The position numbers and the translations under genes were made by a program. Under the pieces are notes generated by a model, which searched no databases, was not told where the DNA came from, and was given only the letters and a program-made list of their open reading frames with translations. 64,000 nucleotides of DNA from DAOSWM01 sp035380045 (GTDB lineage Bacteria; Bacteroidota; Bacteroidia; Bacteroidales; Tenuifilaceae), in assembly GCA_035380045.1 (NCBI GenBank), contig DAOSWM010000006.1, forward strand, positions 1-64,000, read 5' to 3'. Shown here in pieces: positions 53,380 to 61,081 of the stretch (its first letter is position 1; each line of letters opens with the position of its first letter).

Positions 53380-54243
53380 CTAAGGTAGTCCTATTTTTTG
53401 AGTTAAAAACCTTTTATACATTGCGGCGGTTAACTGTGTTTCGGAAGGAATCCTATCGCTGGGCAAGTCGCAAAGTTTTATGGAGCATTCCAGCCCAAAG
53501 CGAAGTCGGATTCCAAAATCGTGAGAGATGTGTGCTGCTTCTAAAAGAAACTGATAATTTTCGGGATGTTTTACCAGCGCTTTCTCAAGTAAATCAATAG
53601 CCTTATGGTATAATCCCTGCTCAGTATAAAAAGTTTGCAGCGCAAAAACAGATTTTTCACTGTAGAAACTCTCCTGGCAGGATTTAACAAAGAATTTTTC
53701 AGCCTTTGCGTGCAACCTCATTTTTGAGTAAACTACACCAAGTAAACGGTGAGAAACTTCGGGGCTAATTCCCTCCATTTCCTTTGCAATTCGAAGCGCA
53801 TGCTTGAAGCTACCTCCCTGTGCCTCGGGCAATGCCATTAGTAAAGTTACCAACTCCTCGCCTAATTGAACATTCTTCTCCTTCGCCCATGAAATTTCGA
53901 GGTCCATAACTTTGCTCACCATGTTGCCCAGCTCATCTATTATGGTTTTTCCTTTAAAACCCACTCCCTGCTTGTAAGCGGCCCGTGAAATTGCATGTGC
54001 TCCTACGGGACTTGTTAATAGCATAAAAGTTATAATAATAAACGTTTTAACTAAAACGCCAAAGTCATCAAAATATATTGAGGCTGCAATTAAAATCAAG
54101 CCCAAGCCCAAGGTTGCTGCTTTGGTAATGGCCGACATACGCATGTAAAAATCGGGGAGCCTAACTATGCCTAGCGAAGCAATTAGCATAAAAGCCACTC
54201 CAACAAATGCAAACAGAGTAATTATGATGCTAAGCAGGCTCAT
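53380..54243 (-). CDS. mrpG: MrpG subunit fused to a helical-repeat domain
   Basis: Residues 1-105 are a normal MrpG/MnhG subunit of the multi-subunit Na+/H+ antiporter (three spans; 'ASLGIVRLPDFYMRMSAITK' and 'LLTSPVGAHAISRAAY'). The protein then runs on for about 180 residues. The extension has amphipathic helices of TPR type ('SHRLLGVVYSKMRLHAKAEK', 'LYHKAIDLLEKALVKHPENY') and would lie in the cytoplasm. Usual MrpG proteins are 100-130 residues, so this is a fusion. It overlaps mrpF by four bases. Confidence 0.88.
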   Translation of the reverse strand: MSLLSIIITLFAFVGVAFMLIASLGIVRLPDFYMRMSAITKAATLGLGLILIAASIYFDDFGVLVKTFIIITFMLLTSPVGAHAISRAAYKQGVGFKGKTIIDELGNMVSKVMDLEISWAKEKNVQLGEELVTLLMALPEAQGGSFKHALRIAKEMEGISPEVSHRLLGVVYSKMRLHAKAEKFFVKSCQESFYSEKSVFALQTFYTEQGLYHKAIDLLEKALVKHPENYQFLLEAAHISHDFGIRLRFGLECSIKLCDLPSDRIPSETQLTAAMYKRFLTQKIGLP

Positions 54244-54512
54244 TCTTTTTTTCGTTTATTTAAGTAAAATGCAAACGACATGGCACCCAAAAATGCGATA
54301 AGTGAAATAATAACCGCCACATCGAGAAAAACATTATTATCCCAAATAATTGAGAATAAAGCAATAATTGCAATTACAAAAGCAGTAAACAAATCAAAAG
54401 CAGTTACCCTATCGGGTAAGGTTGGCCCCTTAATAAAACGGTAAATAACCAGTAATAAACCAACTCCCAACAAAACTAAAAAAGCTGCAATTACTACAGA
54501 AAACAAATTCAT
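54240..54512 (-). CDS. mrpF: Na+/H+ antiporter subunit MrpF
   Basis: A 90-residue membrane protein with three spans. 'GPTLPDRVTAFDLFTAFVIA' (about residues 30-49) is the family signature. It is a structural subunit of the Mrp complex and sits between mrpE (6 bp) and mrpG (ATGA overlap). Confidence 0.93.
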   Translation of the reverse strand: MNLFSVVIAAFLVLLGVGLLLVIYRFIKGPTLPDRVTAFDLFTAFVIAIIALFSIIWDNNVFLDVAVIISLIAFLGAMSFAFYLNKRKKE

Positions 54513-54518
54513 AGCAAA

Positions 54519-55010
54519 CTAATTAAATATTCGATGAACCCTACGTTCAAATCCCAACTTAAGCTCCTGCTTAATTATCTCAACATCGCCATGCGGAATG
54601 AACATTGCGTGGACAAAAAGATGGCTTCTATCCTCCGAAACATCAACGCTAAGCGTGCCTGGGGTGAGCGAAATAAGTGATGAAAGAACCGTAATCTCTA
54701 AATTCGATTTCACATCCAAAGGCAAGGCCACTAGCCCGGCAACAGCGTGACTTTTGGGTGTAATTACTTCAAAAATAACCTGAGAACTTGCTATAAACAT
54801 CTCTTTAATAAAGAAAATTGTCAACTCGCCCAGGTAGAGCATTTGAAAAAAACTTTTTCTGCTGTACGCATAGCTTGAAAGCCATAGAATTAGGATTGTT
54901 GCTAAAAAGAAAAGTATGTACCAGTGGGCTTTAAGCGCAAACTCGTAGTAAACAGAAATAATTCCTGTGACTATAGTTGAAATAATGACAAATCTGTAGA
55001 AAAGTTTCAT
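54519..55010 (-). CDS. mrpE: Na+/H+ antiporter subunit MrpE
   Basis: A 163-residue subunit with two or three N-terminal spans and a soluble C-terminal part. 'LEITVLSSLISLTPGTLSVD' followed by 'LFVHAMFIPHGDVEII' is diagnostic of MrpE/MnhE. It lies 14 bp after mrpD and 6 bp before mrpF within the operon. Confidence 0.93.
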   Translation of the reverse strand: MKLFYRFVIISTIVTGIISVYYEFALKAHWYILFFLATILILWLSSYAYSRKSFFQMLYLGELTIFFIKEMFIASSQVIFEVITPKSHAVAGLVALPLDVKSNLEITVLSSLISLTPGTLSVDVSEDRSHLFVHAMFIPHGDVEIIKQELKLGFERRVHRIFN

Positions 55011-55024
55011 TTTAAACTAAACTA

Positions 55025-56518
55025 TTATTTATGGAAAAAACTATTTGAAATTTCCATACAAACTTCGATTATACTATTTGGGAAAATTCCCAAAATTAGA
55101 ATCAACACAGTTAAAGTAACTATCGAAAAAAACATTCCCGGATATTGTTTAACAACCTCAATAATAAAAGATTGCCGAGGAAAATTCGGCTCAACTACCT
55201 GTGGGTTTGGCTTCCAAAAAACCTCGTTCCAAATTTTAGTCATGGAGAATAAAGTAAGCAAGCTAACACCTAAAGAGATTGCTGTTACTGTAACTGGGAG
55301 CCACTGGTTAGCTGAAAATCCAGCAACGGCAAGAATGTACTTTCCCCAAAATCCACTGAGCGGAGGAATACCAGTTAGCGAAAAAGCAGATATTGCAAAA
55401 AGTAGAGCAATAAACGGAAACTTCCGGTAAACTCCACCAAGCTCTTTGAGCTTATAGGAACCAAAAAGCTTGTTCACAAGGCCGCTTACCAGGAAAAGGT
55501 TCGTTTTAACTAAAACGTTATGAACTACAAAGAATACCGCTCCGGCAATGGCTAACGGTGTGTAAATAGCAATTCCCATTAACATGTAACCTATTTGCGA
55601 TACGATATGAAACGACAGAATTTTCCTAAAATCGGTTTGAGCAGCTGCACCCAGCACACCAACTACCATTGTAAAACCCGACAGGACTAAAAGAATTGGT
55701 TGAAATAAGGTTCCCTGAAGCGGAAAAATAACCGTAAAAAACCGAAGCAAGGCATAAATTCCAACCTTTGTGAGTAGCGCCACCACAAGTGCGGTATACC
55801 CTACCGGAGCCGTGTGGTATGTTGATGGAAGCCAGAAAAAGAGTGGGAATATGGCCGCTTTAATTCCAAAACTTACAACAAAAAATGTTACTGCTATTGA
55901 CACCAGCATCCTGTTTTCAACCAACGGCAAATTACTACCAATCATCTGCATGTTCAGAGAGCCAGTAATTCCGTATAAGATTCCTATGCCAGCTAAAAAG
56001 ATTGATGAGCTAAAAACGTTTATAGCAACATACTTGAGAGAACCTTCAAGCTGGGCTCGTTTACCTCCCAGGGTAAATAGAACGAAGGAGCTAACAATCA
56101 TAACTTCGAACCAAACGTAAAGGTTAAATAAATCTGCGGCAATGAATGCTCCGTTTAGCCCGAAAATAAGGAAGAAAAAAACAGGCAAAAAGACCGATAT
56201 CTTGCTGCTTGAATTCGAGGATGACGTAACATAAAAGTATGATAGAAAAGCAACTACCGAAGTAAGAAGAACAAAGAATGCAGAGAGTAAATCAACTATG
56301 AAACCTATGCCAATTCCCGCTGGCCAGCTGCCAACATCGAGAGTAATACTTCCGCTTGATTTTACAAAAACAAATTGAATTACCGAGGCTACCAGGTATA
56401 ACGAAATAAAAACGCCGCCAATCACCTTCTGAGTCCGAACTCTTCCCCAGAAGAAAAGCAAACTAACTGCAGAAAGCAGTGGCAAAATAAAAACCGATAC
56501 TAATATATTACTACCCAT
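55025..56518 (-). CDS. mrpD: Na+/H+ antiporter subunit MrpD
   Basis: A 497-residue, about 14-span proton-pumping-type subunit homologous to NuoN/NuoM of complex I. 'GLNGAFIAADLFNLYVWFEV' (conserved Glu) and 'FGIKAAIFPLFFWLPSTYHT' (conserved Lys) are the ion-path motifs, and 'SFHIVSQIGYMLMGIAIYTP' is also typical. It lies 77 bp after mrpC, a larger gap than elsewhere in the operon because a palindromic repeat is inserted there. Confidence 0.95.
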   Translation of the reverse strand: MGSNILVSVFILPLLSAVSLLFFWGRVRTQKVIGGVFISLYLVASVIQFVFVKSSGSITLDVGSWPAGIGIGFIVDLLSAFFVLLTSVVAFLSYFYVTSSSNSSSKISVFLPVFFFLIFGLNGAFIAADLFNLYVWFEVMIVSSFVLFTLGGKRAQLEGSLKYVAINVFSSSIFLAGIGILYGITGSLNMQMIGSNLPLVENRMLVSIAVTFFVVSFGIKAAIFPLFFWLPSTYHTAPVGYTALVVALLTKVGIYALLRFFTVIFPLQGTLFQPILLVLSGFTMVVGVLGAAAQTDFRKILSFHIVSQIGYMLMGIAIYTPLAIAGAVFFVVHNVLVKTNLFLVSGLVNKLFGSYKLKELGGVYRKFPFIALLFAISAFSLTGIPPLSGFWGKYILAVAGFSANQWLPVTVTAISLGVSLLTLFSMTKIWNEVFWKPNPQVVEPNFPRQSFIIEVVKQYPGMFFSIVTLTVLILILGIFPNSIIEVCMEISNSFFHK

Positions 56519-56537
56519 AATTATTCAACTTGCCTGC

Positions 56538-56591
56538 CCTGCCAGCCGGCAGGCTGGAGTAAGCAGGTCTTTCAACCTGCCCGACGGCAGG
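56538..56591. repeat. Two CCTGCC-N4-GGCAGG hairpins between mrpC and mrpD
   Basis: CCTGCC-AGCC-GGCAGG (56538-56553) and CCTGCC-CGAC-GGCAGG (56576-56591) lie in the 77-bp spacer. This type of GC-rich palindrome is frequent between genes in Bacteroidota. It is the only GC-rich stretch in the operon spacer and ends 5 bp before the mrpC stop. Confidence 0.8.
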
Positions 56592-56595
56592 CGGG

Positions 56596-56949
56596 TCAAT
56601 CAATCTTGTCTGTGGAACTCAACTTGTCCATATCCGAAGTTCCTGTTGTTTTGTAAACCATTCTAATTAATACAATTGCGAAAGTTTGTATGCCAAAACC
56701 AATAACGATAGCGGTAAGTATTAGGGCCTGCGGAACGGGATCGGCATACGCCTGCAAAAACGAATCGGCATTTTCTGGGATTAGTGCAGGCAAACCTCGC
56801 GTAATACGTGCAATAATGAATATAAACAGGTTTGTTGCGTAACCCAACATCATTATTCCAAGTATCATTTTTACCATGCCCTTATGGAGTAGCAAGTATA
56901 TGGCTACGCTATAAATTAATCCGGTAAGTATTGCAAGCAAAATATCCAT
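56596..56949 (-). CDS. mrpC: Na+/H+ antiporter subunit MrpC
   Basis: A 117-residue, three-span subunit homologous to NuoK. 'VKMILGIMMLGYATNLFIFI' and 'DPVPQALILTAIVIGFGIQT' are the family motifs. It begins 3 bp after the mrpB stop. Its last codons abut the palindromic repeat, so the final residues ('DKLSSTDKID') may have been altered by that insertion. Confidence 0.94.
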   Translation of the reverse strand: MDILLAILTGLIYSVAIYLLLHKGMVKMILGIMMLGYATNLFIFIIARITRGLPALIPENADSFLQAYADPVPQALILTAIVIGFGIQTFAIVLIRMVYKTTGTSDMDKLSSTDKID

Positions 56950-56952
56950 AGC

Positions 56953-57360
56953 TTAAAACTTCGAAAGAATGAATGTAATATTAACAACAACCCCAATAAC
57001 CAAAATGTAAACTCCGGTATCGAATAGCAGGGGTGTACCCAACTTTCCAATAATTGGAATGGTAAAATCAAACCATAAACCAGTCATAAGCGGATAACCC
57101 TGAAATACCGGAATTGTTACACTAATCATAGCAATGGCTAATCCCAGAGCCATTAAACCCATCGGGTTTAGTTTGTACTTTCTAATGGTTTCGTTTACCC
57201 CAAATACCATTGAATGAAGAAAGAAACCAATAGAGGCAAGCAATCCGCCAATAAAACCACCTCCGGGTAAATTATGCCCACGGAAAAGTAAAAACACTGA
57301 GAAAACAATAAACAGCGGAATTATTAATCGTATTGCGGTTTCAAATATCACTGTTCTCAT
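56953..57360 (-). CDS. mrpB: Na+/H+ antiporter subunit MrpB
   Basis: A 135-residue, four-span membrane subunit. 'LLFRGHNLPGGGFIGGLLAS' (about residues 24-43) is the MnhB signature, and 'TPLLFDTGVYILVIGVVVNI' near the end is also typical. The start codon overlaps the mrpA stop (ATGA), so translation is coupled. Confidence 0.95.
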   Translation of the reverse strand: MRTVIFETAIRLIIPLFIVFSVFLLFRGHNLPGGGFIGGLLASIGFFLHSMVFGVNETIRKYKLNPMGLMALGLAIAMISVTIPVFQGYPLMTGLWFDFTIPIIGKLGTPLLFDTGVYILVIGVVVNITFILSKF

Positions 57361-59545
57361 GGCTTCTTCACCGATTTTGGTTTAATTTTCAGTAATGAGT
57401 ATATACCAAGTGCCCCAATTGCCAGTACTGTAATTTCTCCGAGGGTATCAACTCCTCTAAAATCAACTAGAATTACGTTAACAACGTTTCTTCCCTTTGN
57501 NNNNNNNNNNNNNNNNNNNNNNNNNNNNNNNNNNNNNNNNNNNNNNNNNNNNNNNNNNNNNNNNNNNNNNNNNNNNNNNNNNNNNNNNNNNNNNNNNNNA
57601 TGGCAACGTCGGGTCCACCATAGAAAAGAAAAATAATGGCTACCCCATAACCAATAACCCCAAGGGAAATAATAGCTACCAACCGGGAGCTGGTAATTAG
57701 CGTTTTTACCATTGCAACTAGCATAAGTACAATAAAAACCATTTCATACCATTTAAACCCTACCCTGCTTACAAATGGAATTGCAATTTTCCAATCGAAC
57801 TTCCATATTACAATAATAATGAGCGAAACAAAAGCAGATATTATAACAACCAAGTAGTTTCGTAGTTTGCCCGATTGAAAGAATTTCGTTTGCATTTTAG
57901 CAAACGAAAGCAACCCGGGAATACTTTGCTTATAGAGTTTTTCAGGGCCAGGAATTTCCGATAGCGAGAAGTATTTGGAAAATATTCTAATTCTTGTCCT
58001 GTTTTTGTATACAATTGTCCCAAAAAGAAGAGTTAGCAAACTCAAGCCGAAAACCAGCGTAAAACCATGCCATAGACTCAGCTCCAATACTTTGTCAACA
58101 TTCAGAACTACATTTGAAGTATGGTGAAGCAATGGCTGAGCAAGCTGCTCAGAAAAAACGCCCCCTACCAAACCCAGTGAGGCAAAAACCACCGGACCAA
58201 TTTTCATTCCCACCGGAACTTCGTGGGCAGGTTTTGGGGTAACCGATGGCTTACCCGTAAATATTTTATACCCAAACTCAATTGCAATGGATGTAAAAAG
58301 AACTCCCGTGAAAAAAGTTGCTATTCCTACAACAATGCTGGCAGCCGTTGAATCGAACGCAGCACCGTATAGAATTTCCTTGGCAATAAAACCAAAAAAG
58401 GGAATTACTCCTGCCATCGACAGCGATGCCAATGCTGCGGAGTAAAATGTAAACGGCATTTTTTTGCCCAACCCCGAAAGGCTGTCCAAATCGCGAGTTC
58501 CTGTTTCGTGGTCAACGTTTCCTGTAACCATAAAAAGTGTTCCCTTATACAGCGCGTGGGCAAGCAAAAAAACCATGGCCGCCTGAACCGAAACCGTGGT
58601 TCCAATACCAAGCAGAAGAACCATAATTCCAAGTGCACTTATGGTTGTATAAGCAAGCACTTTCTTCATATCGGTATTCATAACAGCCATTAAACCTCCG
58701 TAAACCATAGTAAAACCTCCGATATGAATTAGAAGCAGCGACCAAATTTCCGTTTCGGAAAAAATGGACGACATCCGGGCCAGAAGAAATATTCCGGCCT
58801 TCACCATGGTTGTGGAATGAAGGAAAGCGCTAACCGGAGCTGGAGCTGCCATGGCATTGGGTAGCCAAAAATGGAAAGGGAACTGCGCCGATTTGGTAAT
58901 TGCCCCAATAATTAGTAGAACTACTATAATATTAATCCTTTCACTACCAGTAATAAGTTTAGGATTCGACAGTAGGGTTCCAATATCCAGGGTTCCCGCT
59001 TCTATACCAATAAGCACAATTCCTGCCAGCATAAACAAACCTCCCGAAACGGTTACCAGCATTGCCATTAATGCCGACTTTCTGGAACCCTCATCATTGT
59101 GGTAGTATCCAATAAGCAAGTAGGAAGTAAGGCTGGTTAACTCCCAGAATACAAATAACATAAGAAGATTTCCAGAAAGAACCAACCCCAGCATGGCTGT
59201 GGTAAAGAGAATAAGATAAACAAAAAACTTTCCCTTGTTCTCATCTCCCGCTAGGTAGGAATTTGCATACATAAAAATGAAAGTACCAAAACCTGAAATT
59301 AGCATGATGAAGAAAAGGCTAAGCCCATCGAGCCTAAACTGCAAGTTGAATGCTAAAACGTTAACCCATGAATATGTTTCAATTATTGGAATGCCGGTAA
59401 GAACCGCATCAAAGTAAAGGGTAGCCCAAACAAAAACACCCAACGGAAAAATGCTAAGCCAAAAACCAATATACTTTGGTACTAGCTTGTAGATCCATGG
59501 AGTTACTGCTGCTAGGAAAATTCCAATTATTACAATATAAATCAT
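57357..59545 (-). CDS. mrpA: Na+/H+ antiporter subunit MrpA (with internal assembly gap)
   Basis: The largest Mrp subunit, homologous to NuoL with a C-terminal MrpB-like/DUF4040 extension. 'LVLFTTAMLGLVLSGNLLML'-like and 'FWLPNAMAAPAPVSAFLHST' blocks and 'HALYKGTLFMVTGNVDHETG' are family motifs. The frame is interrupted by 100 Ns after 'FYGGPDVA'. On the other side, frame 'GRNVVNVILVDFRGVDTLGE' continues and ends 'KPKSVKKP' with TGA at 57357-57359, the true C terminus. Reading straight through the Ns gives a wrong frame, so the gap length is not a placeholder multiple of the true value. It heads the operon. Confidence 0.9.
57500..57599. other. Assembly gap inside mrpA
   Basis: A run of 100 Ns. 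Unlike the first gap, its two flanks share no overlap, so real sequence is missing. From family comparison I expect roughly 60-90 codons to be absent. Confidence 0.9.
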
Positions 59546-59580
59546 TGATTACAAATCAATATTTCAAATAATTCTGTATT

Positions 59581-59588
59581 CAAAAATA
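59581..59588 (-). promoter_or_regulatory. -7 element for the mrp operon
   Basis: Minus-strand TATTTTTG (plus CAAAAATA) fits TAnnTTTG, 35 bp upstream of mrpA. A TTG occurs 16 bp upstream, shorter than usual. Confidence 0.4.
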
Positions 59589-59696
59589 TACTATTTAAAC
59601 TTAACAAAAAAACATTGAACAGTTAGAAAAGTTCGAATTTACCTTGGATAACATCAACCTGTCAACTTCGCTAATAACCGAAATAAAAAAATGTTC

Positions 59697-59726
59697 TTGA
59701 TATAAAGCACATTATTGTTAAATTTG
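59697..59726 (+). promoter_or_regulatory. Promoter of the methionine gamma-lyase-like gene
   Basis: TTG (59697-59699), 19-bp spacer, TAAATTTG (59719-59726), 34 bp before the start codon. A clear consensus match. Confidence 0.75.
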
Positions 59727-59760
59727 CGGATTAAAATTTTTAAAATCAAAAAAAGATATC

Positions 59761-60942
59761 ATGAGTTTAGATAAAATGGGATTCAACTCCAAGCTGATTC
59801 ATGCTGGAGCAGAAAAGGATAAATTGGGAAGTGCAACGGTTCCAATTTACCAAACATCAACATTTGGATTTTCAAGTGCCGATGAAGGCGCTCGCTGTTT
59901 TGCAGGCGAAAGCAATGGTTTTATTTATACTAGAATTGGAAATCCAACCATCCAGGCATTAGAAAATCAGGTTGCTATACTGGAAGGTGGTTTTGGTGGA
60001 ATTGCAACATCATCGGGTATGGGAGCAGTTTCAACCATATACATGGCATTGCTTCAACAGGGCGATCATATAGTTAGTACCGATGCCGTTTATGGCCCAT
60101 CACGCGGTTTGATGGAAACTTACTTTTCTCGGTTAGGTGTTGAATCAACCTACGTAACAACATCAAACCTAGAGAACATAAAAAAAGCAATTAAGCCCAA
60201 CACCAAGGTTCTTTACATTGAAACTCCTACCAACCCTACGATGGAGATTACGGATCTTAAAGCTTGTGTTGCCATTGCCCGTGAGCACAATTTAACGCTT
60301 GTGGTCGACAATACATTCTGCAGCCCATACCTGCAACGTCCCATTGAACTTGGCGTTGATGTTGTATTCCACAGCATGACAAAGTTCATTAATGGCCATG
60401 CTGACATTGTTGCTGGCATGATTATTACGCGTACCGAGGAGCTGTACAAAAAGATTCGTCCTGCCATGGTTGCAACTGGTTGCAATATGGATCCTCACCA
60501 AGCGTACATGGTTTTACGAGGAATCAAAACGCTCTCAATAAGAGTTGAGCGGGCACAGCAAAATGCAATGAAAGTTGCCGAGTTCCTCGAAAATCATCCA
60601 AAAGTTGCGTGGGTTAAGTATCCTGGCTTAAAATCTCACCCACAGTTCGAACTTGCTAAGCAACAAATGGACGGCCCCGGCGCAATGATTAGCTTTGAGC
60701 TAAAAGGTGGGTTTGAAGCAGGTAAAAAACTTATGGATAACGTTCATCTTGCCATGCTGGCTGTTTCTTTAGGTGGAGTTGAAACTCTAATTCAGCATCC
60801 AGCCTCAATGACCCACTCAAAAATGTCATCAGATGCCAAACTAAAAGCAAATATTACTGACGGATTAGTTCGTTTTGCAGTAGGAATAGAAGACGTTGAG
60901 GACATTATTTCCGACTTGGAGCATGCTCTCGAAAAGGTTTAG
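59761..60942 (+). CDS. Methionine gamma-lyase/cystathionine gamma-lyase-like enzyme
   Basis: PLP enzyme of 393 residues that would release methanethiol, ammonia and 2-oxobutyrate from methionine, or cysteine from cystathionine. The PLP Lys is K208 in 'FHSMTKFINGHADIVAG', with D183 in 'VVDNTFCSPYLQRPIELG'. 'FNSKLIHAGAEKDKLGSATV' and 'YTRIGNPTIQALENQVAILE' are strong family blocks and closely resemble Bacteroidota/Porphyromonas methionine gamma-lyases as I remember them. The Cys of Pseudomonas MGL (in 'YGCT') is Pro here ('YGPS'), so lyase specificity is not certain. Confidence 0.87.
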   Translation: MSLDKMGFNSKLIHAGAEKDKLGSATVPIYQTSTFGFSSADEGARCFAGESNGFIYTRIGNPTIQALENQVAILEGGFGGIATSSGMGAVSTIYMALLQQGDHIVSTDAVYGPSRGLMETYFSRLGVESTYVTTSNLENIKKAIKPNTKVLYIETPTNPTMEITDLKACVAIAREHNLTLVVDNTFCSPYLQRPIELGVDVVFHSMTKFINGHADIVAGMIITRTEELYKKIRPAMVATGCNMDPHQAYMVLRGIKTLSIRVERAQQNAMKVAEFLENHPKVAWVKYPGLKSHPQFELAKQQMDGPGAMISFELKGGFEAGKKLMDNVHLAMLAVSLGGVETLIQHPASMTHSKMSSDAKLKANITDGLVRFAVGIEDVEDIISDLEHALEKV

Positions 60943-61032
60943 TAAACTTTTACCGAATAGTATCGTATAATAATAATTAATTCCATGTTATGACTGGTTT
61001 TATTAACCCCTCATAATTTTGGAATTAATTTT

Positions 61033-61040
61033 TAAATTTG
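61033..61040 (+). promoter_or_regulatory. -7 element for the T9SS cargo gene
   Basis: TAAATTTG fits TAnnTTTG, 41 bp before the start codon. Confidence 0.45.
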
Positions 61041-61081
61041 TTATCGAATACATTTAATAGTTATCAATAAGCCAAAAAACC

